From assembly GCA_026686845.1 (NCBI GenBank), contig JAIVEN010000022.1:28432001-28496000 (forward strand): DNA of 64,000 bases. The letters are read 5' to 3'. This document shows positions 49,730 through 61,646 of the stretch, in pieces (position 1 is the first letter of the stretch; every line of letters starts with the position of its first letter). Source of the stretch: Adenanthera pavonina. Its lineage: Eukaryota; Streptophyta; Magnoliopsida; Fabales; Fabaceae. A model generated the notes under the pieces. That model saw only the letters and a program-made list of their open reading frames with translations. It made no database searches and was not told the origin of the DNA. The position numbers and the translations under genes are program-made.

Positions 49730-50116
49730 GGGAAAAATTTCATATAGATACCAAGAAAATAAGATATTTCCAAAAAAAAATACCCCAATTCACTTTAATT
49801 CAAAAAAAAGTACCAAGATTTGTAATTAGAAATAAAATTGGAAGACAAAAGACAAAAATACCTTTCCTATGTAAATGATTCATTTCTTGCAAATGATCTT
49901 GTGTCACTTGCAAATATACTATTATCATTTGCCAATATACTATGATTACTTGTAAATACATTATTATCACTTGCAAATGAATCATTTGCATAAGAATGAT
50001 ATTTTTGTCTTTTACTTTCCAATTACAAACTTTAATACTTTTTTGGAATTAAGATGAATTGTGATAACTTTTTAGAAATATCTTATATTTTCTTGATATT
50101 TATTTAAAATTTTCCC
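49730..50116. mobile_element. Foldback MITE with long inverted repeats (about 165-bp arms)
   Basis: The left end GGGAAAAATTTCATATAGAT and the reverse complement of the right end (GGGAAAATTTTAAATAAATA) continue as paired arms through AAGATATTTC, ATTCACTTTAATTC/ATTCATCTTAATTC, GTAATTAGAAA/GTAATTGGAAA, AAAGACAAAAATA and AAATGATTCATTT. The short centre repeats an ACTTGCAAATATACTATTAT-like unit. No coding capacity. Confidence 0.8.
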
Positions 50117-50983
50117 TAAAAAATAATATAATACAGCGGTAAAAGGAGGATAAATGAAGGAACTACAAGCTGGATTACATTATCTTATAATTTTTGTGAG
50201 AATCGTTCGGATCTTTTATTATTCTTCTTTCTTGGACAAGATAGAATCTATCTTATAATTAACAAACAATTCATTATCCCACAGAGAGCTAGAAGTTATC
50301 TTGTCTGTGCACCAAAACTGATATGTGCACATCTGATCATGTCATACATACCATAGCTTCATCGTGTAAACACAAAATCCGTCAAGATATATATGCAACC
50401 TCCAAGATTTTTTTTTTCTTGGGACAATGCAATCCCCAAGATTATCCCCAAACACTATGGTTGGTTTTCCTTCTGCTTTTGCTTTCCATCAAAGTCAACG
50501 TTTGGTATGAAAAACTCGTTCATCATCTTATTCTTACCAACAAACTACGGTTGTTAATGTACTTTTCATAAGTACGTAGAGAGCTTCTCAATTAAAGATT
50601 TGTTAAAGAAAAAGACTCTTTCCCTACTCTTATTCAAAATGAATCTATCTATAGTTTGTGATCGAGTTACATTAATCCTTTTGAATATATACATTCTTCT
50701 AAAACAAAATTTCAGTTCAGTTTCAATAATACTGAGAACTTTTTTCTCACACACATATATATCAATGCTATTACTGAATCACTGTATTTTTCTTGCATTA
50801 TGAGTAATAAATAGTACAAGTATTTTTGTTTCTTACTTATCTGGACCAAACGCATATTTCTCACGCTTTTTTTTAGACAAATATTTCTCACGCTTTTAAC
50901 CAAGTCAAAGTCATATATATTCCTATTAGCTCAGAATTTTTTATCACACAACATAATCTAAAGCTGTGTCAAATCATTCTCCC
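50117..50983. other. Intergenic, no gene recognised
   Basis: AT-rich. A short CTTTT...TTTCTCACGC unit is duplicated at about 50857-50897. Nothing else supported. Confidence 0.4.
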
Positions 50984-53342
50984 TATAACGCCCCTCACGA
51001 TATCTTTATTGGTTTTGTGTTCAGGACCGGAGGAAGCAGGACAGATATGGGTTCAAGAGGAACTAGAAAAGGCTCCGCGCCGCGGCTAGGAGCAGAGCCG
51101 CCGCGGCGAGAGACCTTCCAGTGTCATTGTTCCGGATTAGTTGGTGGAGCCGCGGCGAGGTATGCTGGAGCCACGGCGAGAGTCGAGATTTTTACTTAAA
51201 TCCGGATCAGTCGAACGCGAAAGAAAGAAAGAAAACGAAGGGAGCGACGGAGGAGATCGAGGAGCAATGCTAGGGTTCAACATTCCCAGCTTCTAGGAGC
51301 GATTTTCGGACCTTGGAAGCTTGGATTCAAGTTGGTAAGTGTTCCCTACTTCTCCCTCTTCATTTTCTTCGGTTAAGATTTTGGGATTTTCGGTGTTAAG
51401 GTTGGATTTCCGGTTTGGGGTGAAATCCACCGATTGAAATGGGTGATTTTAGGTTAATGGAACGTGTTTTGGTATTCTTGTTGCTTGGATGTGAGTTTTG
51501 AAGGGATTATGTGTGTTTAGAGCTTAACTCTAGGTTGTTATTGGTTAGGGCTCTTGGGAATCCGAAGTATATGAGGTTGTGTAGTGTTCGGATGATCCCT
51601 AAGAGCTTATTGATGCATGAATAGGGTGTTGAAACTTTGGGTTAGGTTAATGTAGTTGAGTTGTGATGTTTGGGTAATTGGTTTATTGTGTTAATGGAAG
51701 AATTGTGGTATTGTAAAGGTTGTTGGCTAATAGAGAGGGGTTCACGCGTATTGGACAGTTCAAGGAAGCTTGTGGAACTCGTGTGTGTGTGGTAACGACA
51801 ATTGAGGTAACCGGGTGTTTGTTTATATTGTATTGATTATGTTATATGATAGTACGTATGTTTGTGTATATATGTATGTCTCTTTCATACCACGATAGTG
51901 ATATGTTTGTGTGTTATTATTATATATCGTAGTATGTGTATAGTAGATGATGTTTATGAGTATTGTGATGAGATATGTGATGAAGACATTAATGTGATAT
52001 GATATGATGATCATGATGATTATGATGATACATTAGCATCACCACATGTTATTGTTACATTGATATGTATGACGGATGAAGTGGTGATGATGTGATGACG
52101 TATGATATATGATGATAAATGAAATTGTTAGGGAGAATAAGGTTGGAGTATGTGATATTGTATATGTTAAGGAGGATAAGGGTGGATTGTATATGTTAGG
52201 GAGGATAAGGGTGGATTGTATGTGTTAGGGAGGATAAGGATGGGTTATATGTATACGTGTGTTAGGGAGGATAAGGATGGAAGTCCCAGAGAGGACGACA
52301 TGCATACCATGCATTTTACATTGCATTCATATGTTATATGATTCATATTTGTGTATATATATATATATATTTATGTGTTGTTGATCCCGGTTACTGAGAC
52401 ATTGTCTCACCCCTCTCTCTCCCGTAAACTAACCTTTCAGGTGACGGTTCTAGCACTGGTCCGGAGAAGACGCAAGAATAGCTGTGTACGTGGGAATAGT
52501 CTATGTAGTGTGTGTATTTTGGATAATGTACCTTGTGCCAAGTAGGATAATATGTTTGTAATGGATAGCTTAAAGGAATTGATAAAGGATTGGTATGGAT
52601 GAATGTACGTATGTTTATGTATATTGTATGTATGATTGCATGGTTTGGATGTTGAGGAGTCTATTTGTTAGTGTTGGTGAGCTTGAATGGTTTTGGGGTC
52701 TTGTTGTGTTGTCTTAGGGCCTGTAGCATATTTGGTCAAGTTGGGTTCCAAGGGGTCAAATCTCAGAGGAGTGGTTCCTTTGAGGTAAAACCTCTTTGGA
52801 CAAGTTGGTTTGGGGGGTTTTGAACCTGTATGAATGGTCTCTGAGCGACCAGTTGCCTTTGGTGGCGATTGAAGGTTGTTAGTGGCGAGTTTTGGTCAAT
52901 AAGTGGTCAAAATGGTGTTATGAATCCAGAATCTCCATACGGAGTTGGATTGAGGTAAAAGTGGTGTCTATAGATAGATGGGGACTAGATTGACTTGTAG
53001 AAGTCGGAATCAGGTCAATCGGAGGTCGGAGCATAATGTTATGCGCGTCGAAAGTTCGCCCCAGAATGTTGAATTTGCTGATATGGTATATCAGCAGGGG
53101 ACGCCGCGGCGCGGGAAGGCAGGCCGCTGCGCCAGAGGAGACAGAAGTGATGGAGAAGCAGGGGAGGCCGGAGCCACGGCGGTACTGTAGCGGCCCGGCC
53201 CCAGCCCAGTTTTTGGTGTTTTGTGAGTCGTTTCCGCTGTGCTGAGACATTGGAGAGTTGTGTTGTGATGTCAGGGATTGTTGTTGATTGAATTTTGAAG
53301 TTTTTGGTTAAATTTAGAAGTGTAAGGAGGTAGGATGTTACA
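50984..53342 (+). repeat. 5' LTR of a Ty3/gypsy element (Del/Tekay-like)
   Basis: About 2.36 kb between an eroded TATAACGCCCCTCAC start and a terminal TGTTACA directly before a primer binding site. It contains GC-rich CCGCGG-type blocks (about 51077-51107 and 53101-53135) and a tandem repeat at 52127-52290. A segment around 52390-52460 (GGTTACTGAGACATTGTCTC then TTTCAGGTGACGG) reads like the conserved 3' part of long chromovirus LTRs. The left end is inferred. No 3' LTR lies in the window. Confidence 0.65.
52127..52290. repeat. Short tandem repeat inside the LTR
   Basis: Five imperfect copies of a unit around GTTAGGGAGGATAAGGGTGG separated by TTGTATATG-type spacers (about 27-45 bp period). 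Confidence 0.8.
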
Positions 53343-53345
53343 CTT

Positions 53346-53362
53346 TGATATCAGAGCAATGG
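53346..53362 (+). promoter_or_regulatory. Retrotransposon primer binding site (initiator tRNA-Met type)
   Basis: TGATATCAGAGCAATGG differs by a few bases from the plant initiator-Met PBS (TGGTATCAGAGCCATGG). It follows the LTR end by three bases. Confidence 0.75.
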
Positions 53363-53533
53363 TTTTGGGCTATTGTTTCTGCTTGATGTACTACTTGGCA
53401 CAATTGTAAATACATAGACTATGTTCCCACTGCAATGCTAGTCCAGAACCATATAATTGAATGTGTTGTGGCTTGTGTGTAGGGAAGAATGTCTTGAAGA
53501 GGAAGACAAAGTAACAGTGACCTGATGAGGTAG

Positions 53534-54082
53534 ATGCATGAGATGTTGGCTGGCCTCAGTAATCAAGTGAATACTCAGGGGGAGACGTTGAACAGGTTGC
53601 AAGAGAGAATGGATAGGCAAGAACAGGAGGATGTGAATGAAGAAGCTGGAATGTTTGTGGATTTGAATGCAGGAGAAGATGAAACTGTGGTGGAACCTGA
53701 GAGAGCCCCAAGGGTTGGAAGAAGGGGTATCTCCTCACAGTTGAAGGACTTTCGGAAGTTTAATCCTCCGGCTTTTGAAGGTACCATGGATGTGTTACAG
53801 GCGGAGAATTGGATTAAACAAATGGAGAATATCTTTAGTATGATGGATTGCACCTCGGAGCAAAGAGTGCAACTGGCAACATTCAAGCTTGAGAAGAAGG
53901 CTAAGCGTTGGTGGAGGAGTACTTTCCCAAGTGTTGAAGCGATGAATCCTCCTATGAATTGGGGACAGTTTAAGGAACGGTTCTTTGCACACTACGTCCC
54001 TCCAGCCTTAATGATGCAGAAGGAGAGGAGGCGGAGAGAAAAATCTCAGAAAAAATACCTAGGAGCATCGGAGAGAGACTGA
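53534..54082 (+). CDS. Ty3/gypsy gag polyprotein, truncated
   Basis: 182 codons from ATG 53534, about 170 bases after the PBS. An N-terminal coiled coil (NQVNTQGETLNRLQERMDRQ) is followed by the retrotransposon gag domain (FRKFNPPAFEGTMDVLQAEN, WIKQMENIFSMMDC, KKAKRWWRSTF, NWGQFKERFFAHYVP). The gag domain packages element RNA. The match breaks off after about 54035 in a Lys/Glu/Arg-rich tail. No zinc knuckle, protease, reverse transcriptase or integrase follows, so the element is truncated. Confidence 0.85.
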   Translation: MHEMLAGLSNQVNTQGETLNRLQERMDRQEQEDVNEEAGMFVDLNAGEDETVVEPERAPRVGRRGISSQLKDFRKFNPPAFEGTMDVLQAENWIKQMENIFSMMDCTSEQRVQLATFKLEKKAKRWWRSTFPSVEAMNPPMNWGQFKERFFAHYVPPALMMQKERRRREKSQKKYLGASERD

Positions 54083-56736
54083 GAGAGATGGAAAGATAGA
54101 TACAAAAAAAGGAGAAAAGAAGGGAGGACAAAGAAGAACCCTAATCGGAATTGAGGAGAGGCAAGGGTGAACGCCAAAGTAATAAGGAGAGAGGCAAAGC
54201 ACGAAAACAGAAGAGGGAGTTGCTGGAATAATGGAGGACAAAGTCTGAAGGCAGAGCTAGTGTCGTTGATTATAGAGACTTTCGCTAGGTAAAAAATAAT
54301 GCTTCCATTTTGAACCTTGATTGATGTTTACTGAACCTAGGATATAGGTTTTTTGAGCAAAATATAATAAATAAATAAATTATTTACTAATATATGTTGT
54401 GTCAGAAAGAATTTACCAATCTATATTAATACAAATCGGTGATCAGAAAATCGACGAACGCGCTGCGAATAAATCGATCAACGGATACACGACTTTTTTT
54501 TAAATAAAAAAGAAAGTCAATTGGTAGCTAATCGCCTTGTTGATGAATGAACAGGGGGATAAAATGTCTTAAGCAAGTCGATTAATTATTAATCAACTTG
54601 CTTTTATTTTTTATTTTTTATTTTTTTCAGCAGACTTTTTTTTCTTTACATATATATATATATGTCTGTTCCGTTCCGTTACGATAATAAGACGGATTTT
54701 TTTACATAACTTTATTTTAAAAAATTAGGAATATAATAAATTATTTTTAATATGATAAAAATCCTTTAATTACTTTATAATATAATATAAGAAAAATGAA
54801 GTAACAACAATACAATAATTTAATGTGTATAATGATTAGAATTAATGATTTTTGTAATTATGAAAAAAATAATAGTTTAGAAAAAAAAATTGGGATTCAT
54901 TAGTTAATTAATTTTTTTAAATAAAGAAAGTAAGTCCATTGTGTAGGCCATTAACTTAATAATGAGTAATTTTTTAAAAAAGAAAAAGATATTTCAATAC
55001 ATGTAATAAAAAATATTTCCAAATCATTAGTTTTAGTTGAAGAGTTAATTTATTTCAATTGAAAATTTAATTTATATGACATGGAAATTTTTAAATTAGG
55101 TTCTGAATGAGAAAAATTGTTAGTTCTGGGTAATTAGCGGTTGTTTCTCCTTTTTTTTTCTTTTTTTTCTTTACCATTCAAAAGCTTGCTTTTGTTTTTT
55201 TTAATAAATAATAAATGAATTTTATTTAATTAACTTTCTTTTATTTTTTTTAAATGTTTTTAGACATCATTTTTCTATCTATTTCAGGTGATTTTTTTCA
55301 CATAATATGTAGTAATTTATTATTTTTATTTCTTATTTATTATATTATCAATTTTAATTGAAGAGTTAATTTATCTCAAGTGAAAATTTAATTTATATGA
55401 CATGAAAATTTTTAAATTGAGTTTTAATTGAGAAATATTGTTAATTTTGGGTAATTACCTGTTATTTCCCCATTTTTTTTACCATTCAAAGCAAGTCGAT
55501 TGAGTACCCAATCGACTTGCTTTTATTTTTTTTTAATAAATAAATTTTATTTTAATGAACATTTCTTTTTTTTTTAATTTTTTTAGAAATCACCTTTCTA
55601 GATTTTTTTCTCATAATATGTAGTAATTTATTATTTTTATCTCTTATTTATTATATTATTAGTGTTGTAAATTATGTTATATTTAATGAAATGAGTGAAA
55701 TTAATAGAAGTAAAATTTGAAATTTTTATTTTTTTTAATTTAAAAATGTAATAAATATTTCTTAATATATGTAAAATCTCTCTTATTATCTTATAATATG
55801 AGACAAAGAGAGTAATAAAAATATAATGATTTTGTTTGTGTAATGATTAGAATAAATTATTTTTATAATAAATAGAAAAAATAGCTTATAATAAAAATTA
55901 TAACTAGTTTATTATTAGGAGATAATTTTTGGTAAATAAATCTTTTAAATATCAAATAGTGTGTTTTTATTTTTTTTTAAAAATGAAGTATAGAATTGTT
56001 ACCCAATGACTTGTTTTTGTTTTCTTTTATTTTTTTAATAATTTTTTTTATTTTAATGACTCTTTTATTATTATTTTTAGATATGTTTTCTCTATATCAT
56101 ATTATTAGGATAAAATGAGGTTTTTTTTTATAATATAAGATAATATCTTTTGTTATTGTTATTTCATATTTTTTGAATTATTAGTATTATAAATTATCTT
56201 ATATTTAATGAAAGAAGTAAAATTATTAGGGGTAACATTTGAAAATTTTATTTTTTAAATTTAAAAATATAATAAATATTTTTTAATATATGTAAAACAT
56301 CTCTCATTATCTTATAATATGGGACTGAGAGAGTAACAAAAATACAATGATTTGATTTGTATAATGATTAGAATAAATTATTTTTATAATAAATAGAAAA
56401 ATAATAGTTTATAATAAAAATTATAATTAGTTTATTATTAAGAAAATATTACTAGTAAATAAATCCTAAAAAAATATCAAATAAAAAAATATTAGATCAT
56501 TATTATTGTTTAATAATCATAAAAAAGATAAAAAATTAATTAAGAGTTGAAAAGTTAAATAATAAATAACTAATAATAAGCAACTAATAATGATAAAATA
56601 ACACTATAATTAAGTAGCAAATATGTAAAACTACTAATGTAAATTTAATAAGTAATTGATAAAAATAATTGATTATAAAATGGATTGCATTATTGATTAG
56701 TAATAATTAGCTATTATGTATGAAAATTTGCTCATC
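54083..56736. repeat. AT-rich block of degenerate tandem repeats with small palindromes
   Basis: After about 200 bp of purine-rich DNA, the region holds repeated blocks. 55027-55150 recurs at 55349-55470 (GAAGAGTTAATTTAT, AAATTTAATTTATATGACAT, GGGTAATTA). 55737-55925 recurs at 56258-56445, and more weakly at 54725-54870 (GTAATGATTAGAATAAATTA, CTTATAATAT). Palindromes of GCAAGTCGATT/AATCGACTTGC lie at 54573-54601 and 55491-55520, with weaker relatives near 54513, 54928 and 55993. No coding sequence. It may be the subterminal part of the adjacent Mutator-like element (inference). Confidence 0.65.
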
Positions 56737-58965
56737 TCATACATAGTGACTACCGGTACCACATCTTGCTCTTCTTCTATTACGTTGTGGTCGTTCTGGT
56801 TGCATGTCCTCTTCTGTATGGTGCGATTCAGGTAAATCAATTCTTGATGGTGTTTGTGCAGTATTCAAATCAAACCAAGTAGAGTCAGCTAGAGAAATTG
56901 ACTGGCGTGGAGTCTCAAATGTTTGATATGATGGCTCACCATGTTGAAATGAAGACATGTTGTACTCGGCATTGAATAATGTTGAGTCACCCAATAAAGA
57001 CATGAATGATCCAGACTGACAAGGAATAAGAGAGCTAAATGAGGGCAATGAGGATGGCGGCATGAAAGAAGAAGATGCAGCTCCTACAAATGTACTGGAT
57101 GTGGCCGAAGTAGTAGCATGATCTCGTTGCATTGTATTTTCTTCTTGAGAAGCAATTGGTGGCCTGGTTGATAAATAGCCATCACGTCGTTTACTTGGTC
57201 TTCTACGCTGAGGAATCTGTGGACGTGGTGGCTCTTGTGTAGGTGGAGCAGGCTCAAGTTCCATGTTGAAGCGTTGCTTTCTCATTGTAATCAATATATT
57301 ACGTTGGTCCTGAGCTACCCTTGTATGAAAATCAGTTGACATTTCTGGAGGGTAAGTAATGGCAAGCCTATACAAATCTTCAGCTATATTAGCCTGAAAT
57401 TAATAATAAAACATTAGATTATGATGTTGTCGATGTTTAGAAAAAAAATACAATGAGAGTGAAAAGAGATGAAGAAGTTACCACATAACCAGTTGCACTA
57501 CTAGTAGGATGGATCCAACGTCGCGTACGTCTCCAATACCACTGCATGTACTCAGATGTACGATGAAACACCTCATTTGCTTGAAGAGCATCAATAATAG
57601 CATAAGGCCAATTAAACCATGCTTCAAGGAAGATTTTGTGAGCTTCAATCCAATTTTCCAAGGTTTTCCCTCGCAACTGTGTTGTGTGAAAATCGTCCAA
57701 GTTAGTCGGAGGCATAGGAATTGGCTGCTGGAAACCAAATTGCCTTAGAATACGATCAGAGTGATGCCATTCTATTATGTGAAAGCATATAAGGGGGACA
57801 GAAGCACGCCAAATATCACTTGTTTCCAAGCAATAATCTGGAATGAGGCCAAGATTCCTAGGAGATTCATAGGGCTGCCAAATGATCTCATCATCAGCCA
57901 TTGCATCAAGTAAACTCCTATAACGTCGTAAGGCCGAGCGATTAGAACGAGGGGCCAATCATATGTTCCTCCACCTATGATTATAACAAAGAACATGTTA
58001 AAATAAGTATGATTTTAATAAGTTAATATGAAATATTTATAGTGCATTTTTAGTATATCGAAATCCCAAGGGTGGTAGAAGAGGATAAACATCATTATTT
58101 GGACTCAATGATGGTGGTCACTCTGGTGCTAGTACAGGAAAGTGATCTCATGCCCATAAATGCAGTAATGCTAAGCAGCCACCAATATTCACCTCAGAAG
58201 GGTTAGTGGCATTGCACATTTCTCTGTATAGGTGAGCTAACACTGCTGAACCCCAACTATATTTTCCAGCTTCCTTAAAATTTGCTAATAAAGGAAGATA
58301 CATTAAATAAACCCTATGACTAGACCTATCTGGCATCAGATATCCACCGATTAATTTAAGGATGTACGCACGTGCAAAATATCGTTTTTCCATATTTGAT
58401 GCATTATCATCCAACTGACTAAAATGTTCTTCCAACCAATTCAAAAATAGCCTTTGTCCGTATATGTTCTCTGAAGGTGGACGAATTCCGAGGTAGCATT
58501 CACACACCTCTGGCCAATTATTTGTTGTTTGACCAATTACAGGAAGTCCTGCACAAGGAAGGCCTAATTGTATAGCTACATCCTATAAAGTTATGGTGCA
58601 TTCTCCACGTGTAGTGTGAAAGGTATGAGTCTCAGGATGCCACCTCTCAATAAGTGCAAAGATCAAACTTCGATCATACTCAAATTGGCCTAGTTGAGAA
58701 ACACCGTAGAATCCAGCTTGTCTAAGATACTTAATTATTTGGATTGGAGGCTCACCCAATTGCATGAATCGCCGAGTATTAAGGATTATATCAACCTACA
58801 AAATAAATGGAAACAAAGTTGATAGAAAAGCATAACAATTAGTAATATGTGAAGATTTTTATTTACATTATTGTCCCATATTGCCTGTGAAATATGTCGC
58901 TCTTGTAGGTATAATAATGAGCCATCCACTGGGCCTGGTTGAATCACCTGATATGGCTACTCCAT
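56737..58965 (-). pseudogene. Plant mobile domain (PMD) / MAIL1-like protein, with in-frame stops
   Basis: Exon 1 (58965-58867) has ATG GAG and then TAG (58957-58959), continuing PYQVIQPGPVDGSLLYLQER. Exon 2 starts at 58795 with VDIILNTRRFMQLGEPPIQI. It carries TAG at 58583-58585 (TITL*DVAIQLGLP), TGA at 58148-58150 (HLWA*DHFPVLAPE) and a further stop soon after. Homology resumes at 57958-57480 (ADDEIIWQPYESPRNLGLIP, RASVPLICFHIIEWHHSDRI, EYMQWYWRRTRRWI). A last part at 57375-56737 carries MYRLAITYP, a Pro/Arg-rich stretch (PQIPQRRRPSKRR), a Ser-rich region and a basic end. Cellular PMD proteins (MAIN, MAIL1) act in the nucleus in genome stability and transposon silencing, and the family also occurs inside transposons. 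Four or more nonsense codons make this copy dead. Confidence 0.82.
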
Positions 58966-58970
58966 TTGTT

Positions 58971-59112
58971 AAAAGTCTTTACATTGGATGGAGTAAATAG
59001 TGTTCAATATTAAAAAAAATTATAATAATGCAACAAATGCTAAAAGTCTCTGCATTGGATGGAGTAAACAATGTCTAAAATTAAAAAAAAAATTATAATA
59101 ATGCAACCCATG
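58971..59112. repeat. 71-bp tandem duplication between the PMD and transposase genes
   Basis: Two copies (58971-59041 and 59042-59112) share AAAAGTCT.TGCATTGGATGG-type starts (first copy TTTACATTGGATGGAGTAAA), a poly-A tract and AATTATAATAATGCAAC. Confidence 0.8.
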
Positions 59113-59178
59113 CTTTAGATTAATAATATAAATTTCATTACATTTCACAAAAGTCAAACGCACATAGTTTCATAAAAA

Positions 59179-61646
59179 TTACTGCCTAGATGGTAGAGTA
59201 TGTGGACAATTCAACCGATTGTGACCTATTTGCCTACACAGCCCACATTTGTTAGGTTGTCCTGGTGTGGTCCAATCCATCTCATTACGAATGCGAGTTG
59301 AGCGAGGGCGACCTTTCGCTCGAATCATTGATGGGTCAGGAATCAAGTGAGGACAATCAAATTCTGGCCAATGAACCTCATCTCCTATTGGTATAAACTC
59401 ATTGCTATAGGCTGATTGCATGGATTCCAACTTGAATACAGGATTCACGAATTGTACATAATTAATGCCTACTAGAGCACATGCGGCTATCACATGCATA
59501 CATGGATATTTCTCAGCCTGGAACTCTCCACAATCACATTTTTTTTGGCTTAGGTTCAGCCTGCAACGACGACCAAATTGACGAGTCACAATATTATATG
59601 GTTTATCGACCTCAAATGATGTTGCTATTTTGTCATACTGGTGAACAATACATGTAGATGCGGCTTGTGTAGTTGTATCTAATTTCTTATTTAATGTTTC
59701 AGAAAACATTTGCCTTGCTGCTATCTGTGCGTGAACTTGTTGGGCACGTTTAACAAAATAACCATTCACCCTATAGAAGGTCGCCTTCACTAAACCTGCA
59801 ATAGGCAAACTTCGTACACCTTTAAATACACCATTCATGCACTCTGCAAGGTTTGTTGTCATATGACCATAGCGCCGACCCTTAATGTCATGTGCGCGAC
59901 ACCATTGCTCTTTCTTAATAGCTCCAATCCATCTAGCAGCGTGCGGATGCAACAATGTGAGTTCTTCCAATTGTTTGTCAACAACTGCCTGCTCATATGC
60001 ATACGCTGTCCATATTTATAAAGTTAATGGCAAAGAATGTTAATCATATGTTTGTAAATTATTAAGGTACATGAATCTCACCAATCTTTATAAACTTCTG
60101 CTTCAACCAATTTGTTTTGTATGCTTTGTGTAGGTTTGAAGCCACATGCCTTAGACAAAAAACATGATATCCATATGGTGGTTGCCATCCAACACGACGG
60201 TCTGCAACAGCTTCCATAATTGATGGATGTCTATCTGATATCAAGCATATTCCTTTCCTTCTCTTTACAACATAGATATGCACATTGTATAAAAACCATG
60301 ACCAAGCTGATTTTGTCTCCCCCTCAACCACAGCAAACACAAGTGGCACTACATTTCGATTACCATCTTGAGATATTGCCATGAGAAATGTGCCCTTATA
60401 TTTCCCATATAAGAAAGTTCCATCTACTTGTACTATAGGCTTCAGATGCTCAAAGGTGTCAATGTATGGCTTAAACACCCAAAATACGCGACGAAACATC
60501 TCCACATGTTGCCCATTATCATTGACATTCGAAGTTTGCTTGTATGTATATTTGACAATTGACCCAGGCATAAAATGCTCAACTGCAGCTAACTACCTTG
60601 GTAATAAAGCATATGATGTCTCCCAATTGCCCCAAACAGTGGCGATCGCCAATTGTTTTGCCTTCCATGCTTTTTGATATGATACTATGTACCCAAACAT
60701 GGATTGCATTCGCTCAATGATTTGTGAAATTTTCACATCTAGTTTGTCAGTTACCATGGCCACAATACAAGAAGAGATAAGATTAGCATCCAACTTAGGA
60801 TGATCTTGTGTTAATGATGTAGACAAACATGTATGAGGCCCTTCATATTTTGTAATAGTCCAAAAACTATCACTTACTTTCTTGGAAGCCCTCACTCTCC
60901 ATTTGCAACTATTTCCATAGTTGATACATCGAAATTCTTGAGATTTTCTATTTGAAAGATACACCTTGAATGTGTGATGCACTCGAACATTATATAACTT
61001 GACCGCACGTTTTAAAACACAAGCATTGTTAAACATCTGACCAGGAAATAACTCATGATTATCATTGAGAGGTAGAATATCCCAAAGTCCACTAAAATTA
61101 GGAGCCATAGCAGATTCTATATCAACCTGAGATAAGAAAGCAAGGGCAGGCTCATCGTTGTGATTCATATCACCATTATCCTCATTGATGTCCTCGTTGA
61201 TCTCATCATCATCATCATCATCATTGTCATTCCCATCATCAACACTAACATGAGAATCATATTCATTGTCATCCTCAAAGTCATCCATTATGTCTTCTGT
61301 AGGAAGAGGAGAAAATGATGATCGATCATTGCCAATATACACAAACTGTTCAAATTGGCCTATGTTTTTAGTTGGAGGTACTGGTGATGATGGTCCAGCA
61401 CCTCCAATGGTTGGAGAAGAATCAAATGGGTGGAAATTTTCTATATACGTGCTAATCATGACTCATTGTTGCTCTGGAAGTGTATATCCACTATAGTTCT
61501 CCGTTGGGTGTGATTCTAGATGATGATCAATTTCCACAATAGAAATATTTGCATACATCTCTACACACATCAAGTGAGTAGAGAATCGAGAATGCAGTTG
61601 CCACATTCTTTGTAAATCATAATCATCTAGTATTTTCCATCCCCTG
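59179..61646 (-). pseudogene. Mutator-like (MuDR/MULE) transposase with in-frame stops and a missing 5' end
   Basis: Reading 61646 to 60082, then intron 60081-60006, then exon 60005-59179. The N-terminal part (YDLQRMWQLHSRFSTHLMCV) runs into TGA at 61463-61465. After ATG 61459 come an acidic Asp/Glu stretch and a WRKY-GCM1-like zinc domain (FKVYLSNRKSQEFRCINYGN, SCKWRVRASK, GPHTC). TAG at 60593-60595 interrupts LLPR*LAAVEHF. The MULE DDE core follows: D in QVDGTFLYGKYKG, D in LISDRHPS, the CLRH motif, and E in NLAECMNG. Then come a SWIM finger (CDCGEFQAEKYPCMH) and a C-terminal CCHC knuckle (CGLCRQIGHNRLNC). All catalytic positions remain, so decay is by nonsense codons and loss of the start. 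It normally cuts and inserts elements with long TIRs and about 9-bp target duplications. Confidence 0.9.

Larger units (their letters stand above)
56737..61646 (-). mobile_element. Decayed Mutator-like element carrying transposase and PMD genes
   Basis: Two codirectional minus-strand genes, a MULE transposase (59179-61646) and a plant mobile domain gene (56737-58965), lie 213 bp apart and share a similar degree of decay. Terminal repeats are not identified: the transposase 5' end is cut at about 61646 by another repeat, and the left side is buried in AT-rich repeats. That both genes belong to one element is an inference from orientation and spacing. Confidence 0.6.

Noticed and set aside
52127..52290. 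Regularly spaced repeats that might suggest a CRISPR-like array
   Set aside because: This is plant DNA inside an LTR. The units diverge and the spacers are similar to each other, as in a simple tandem repeat.
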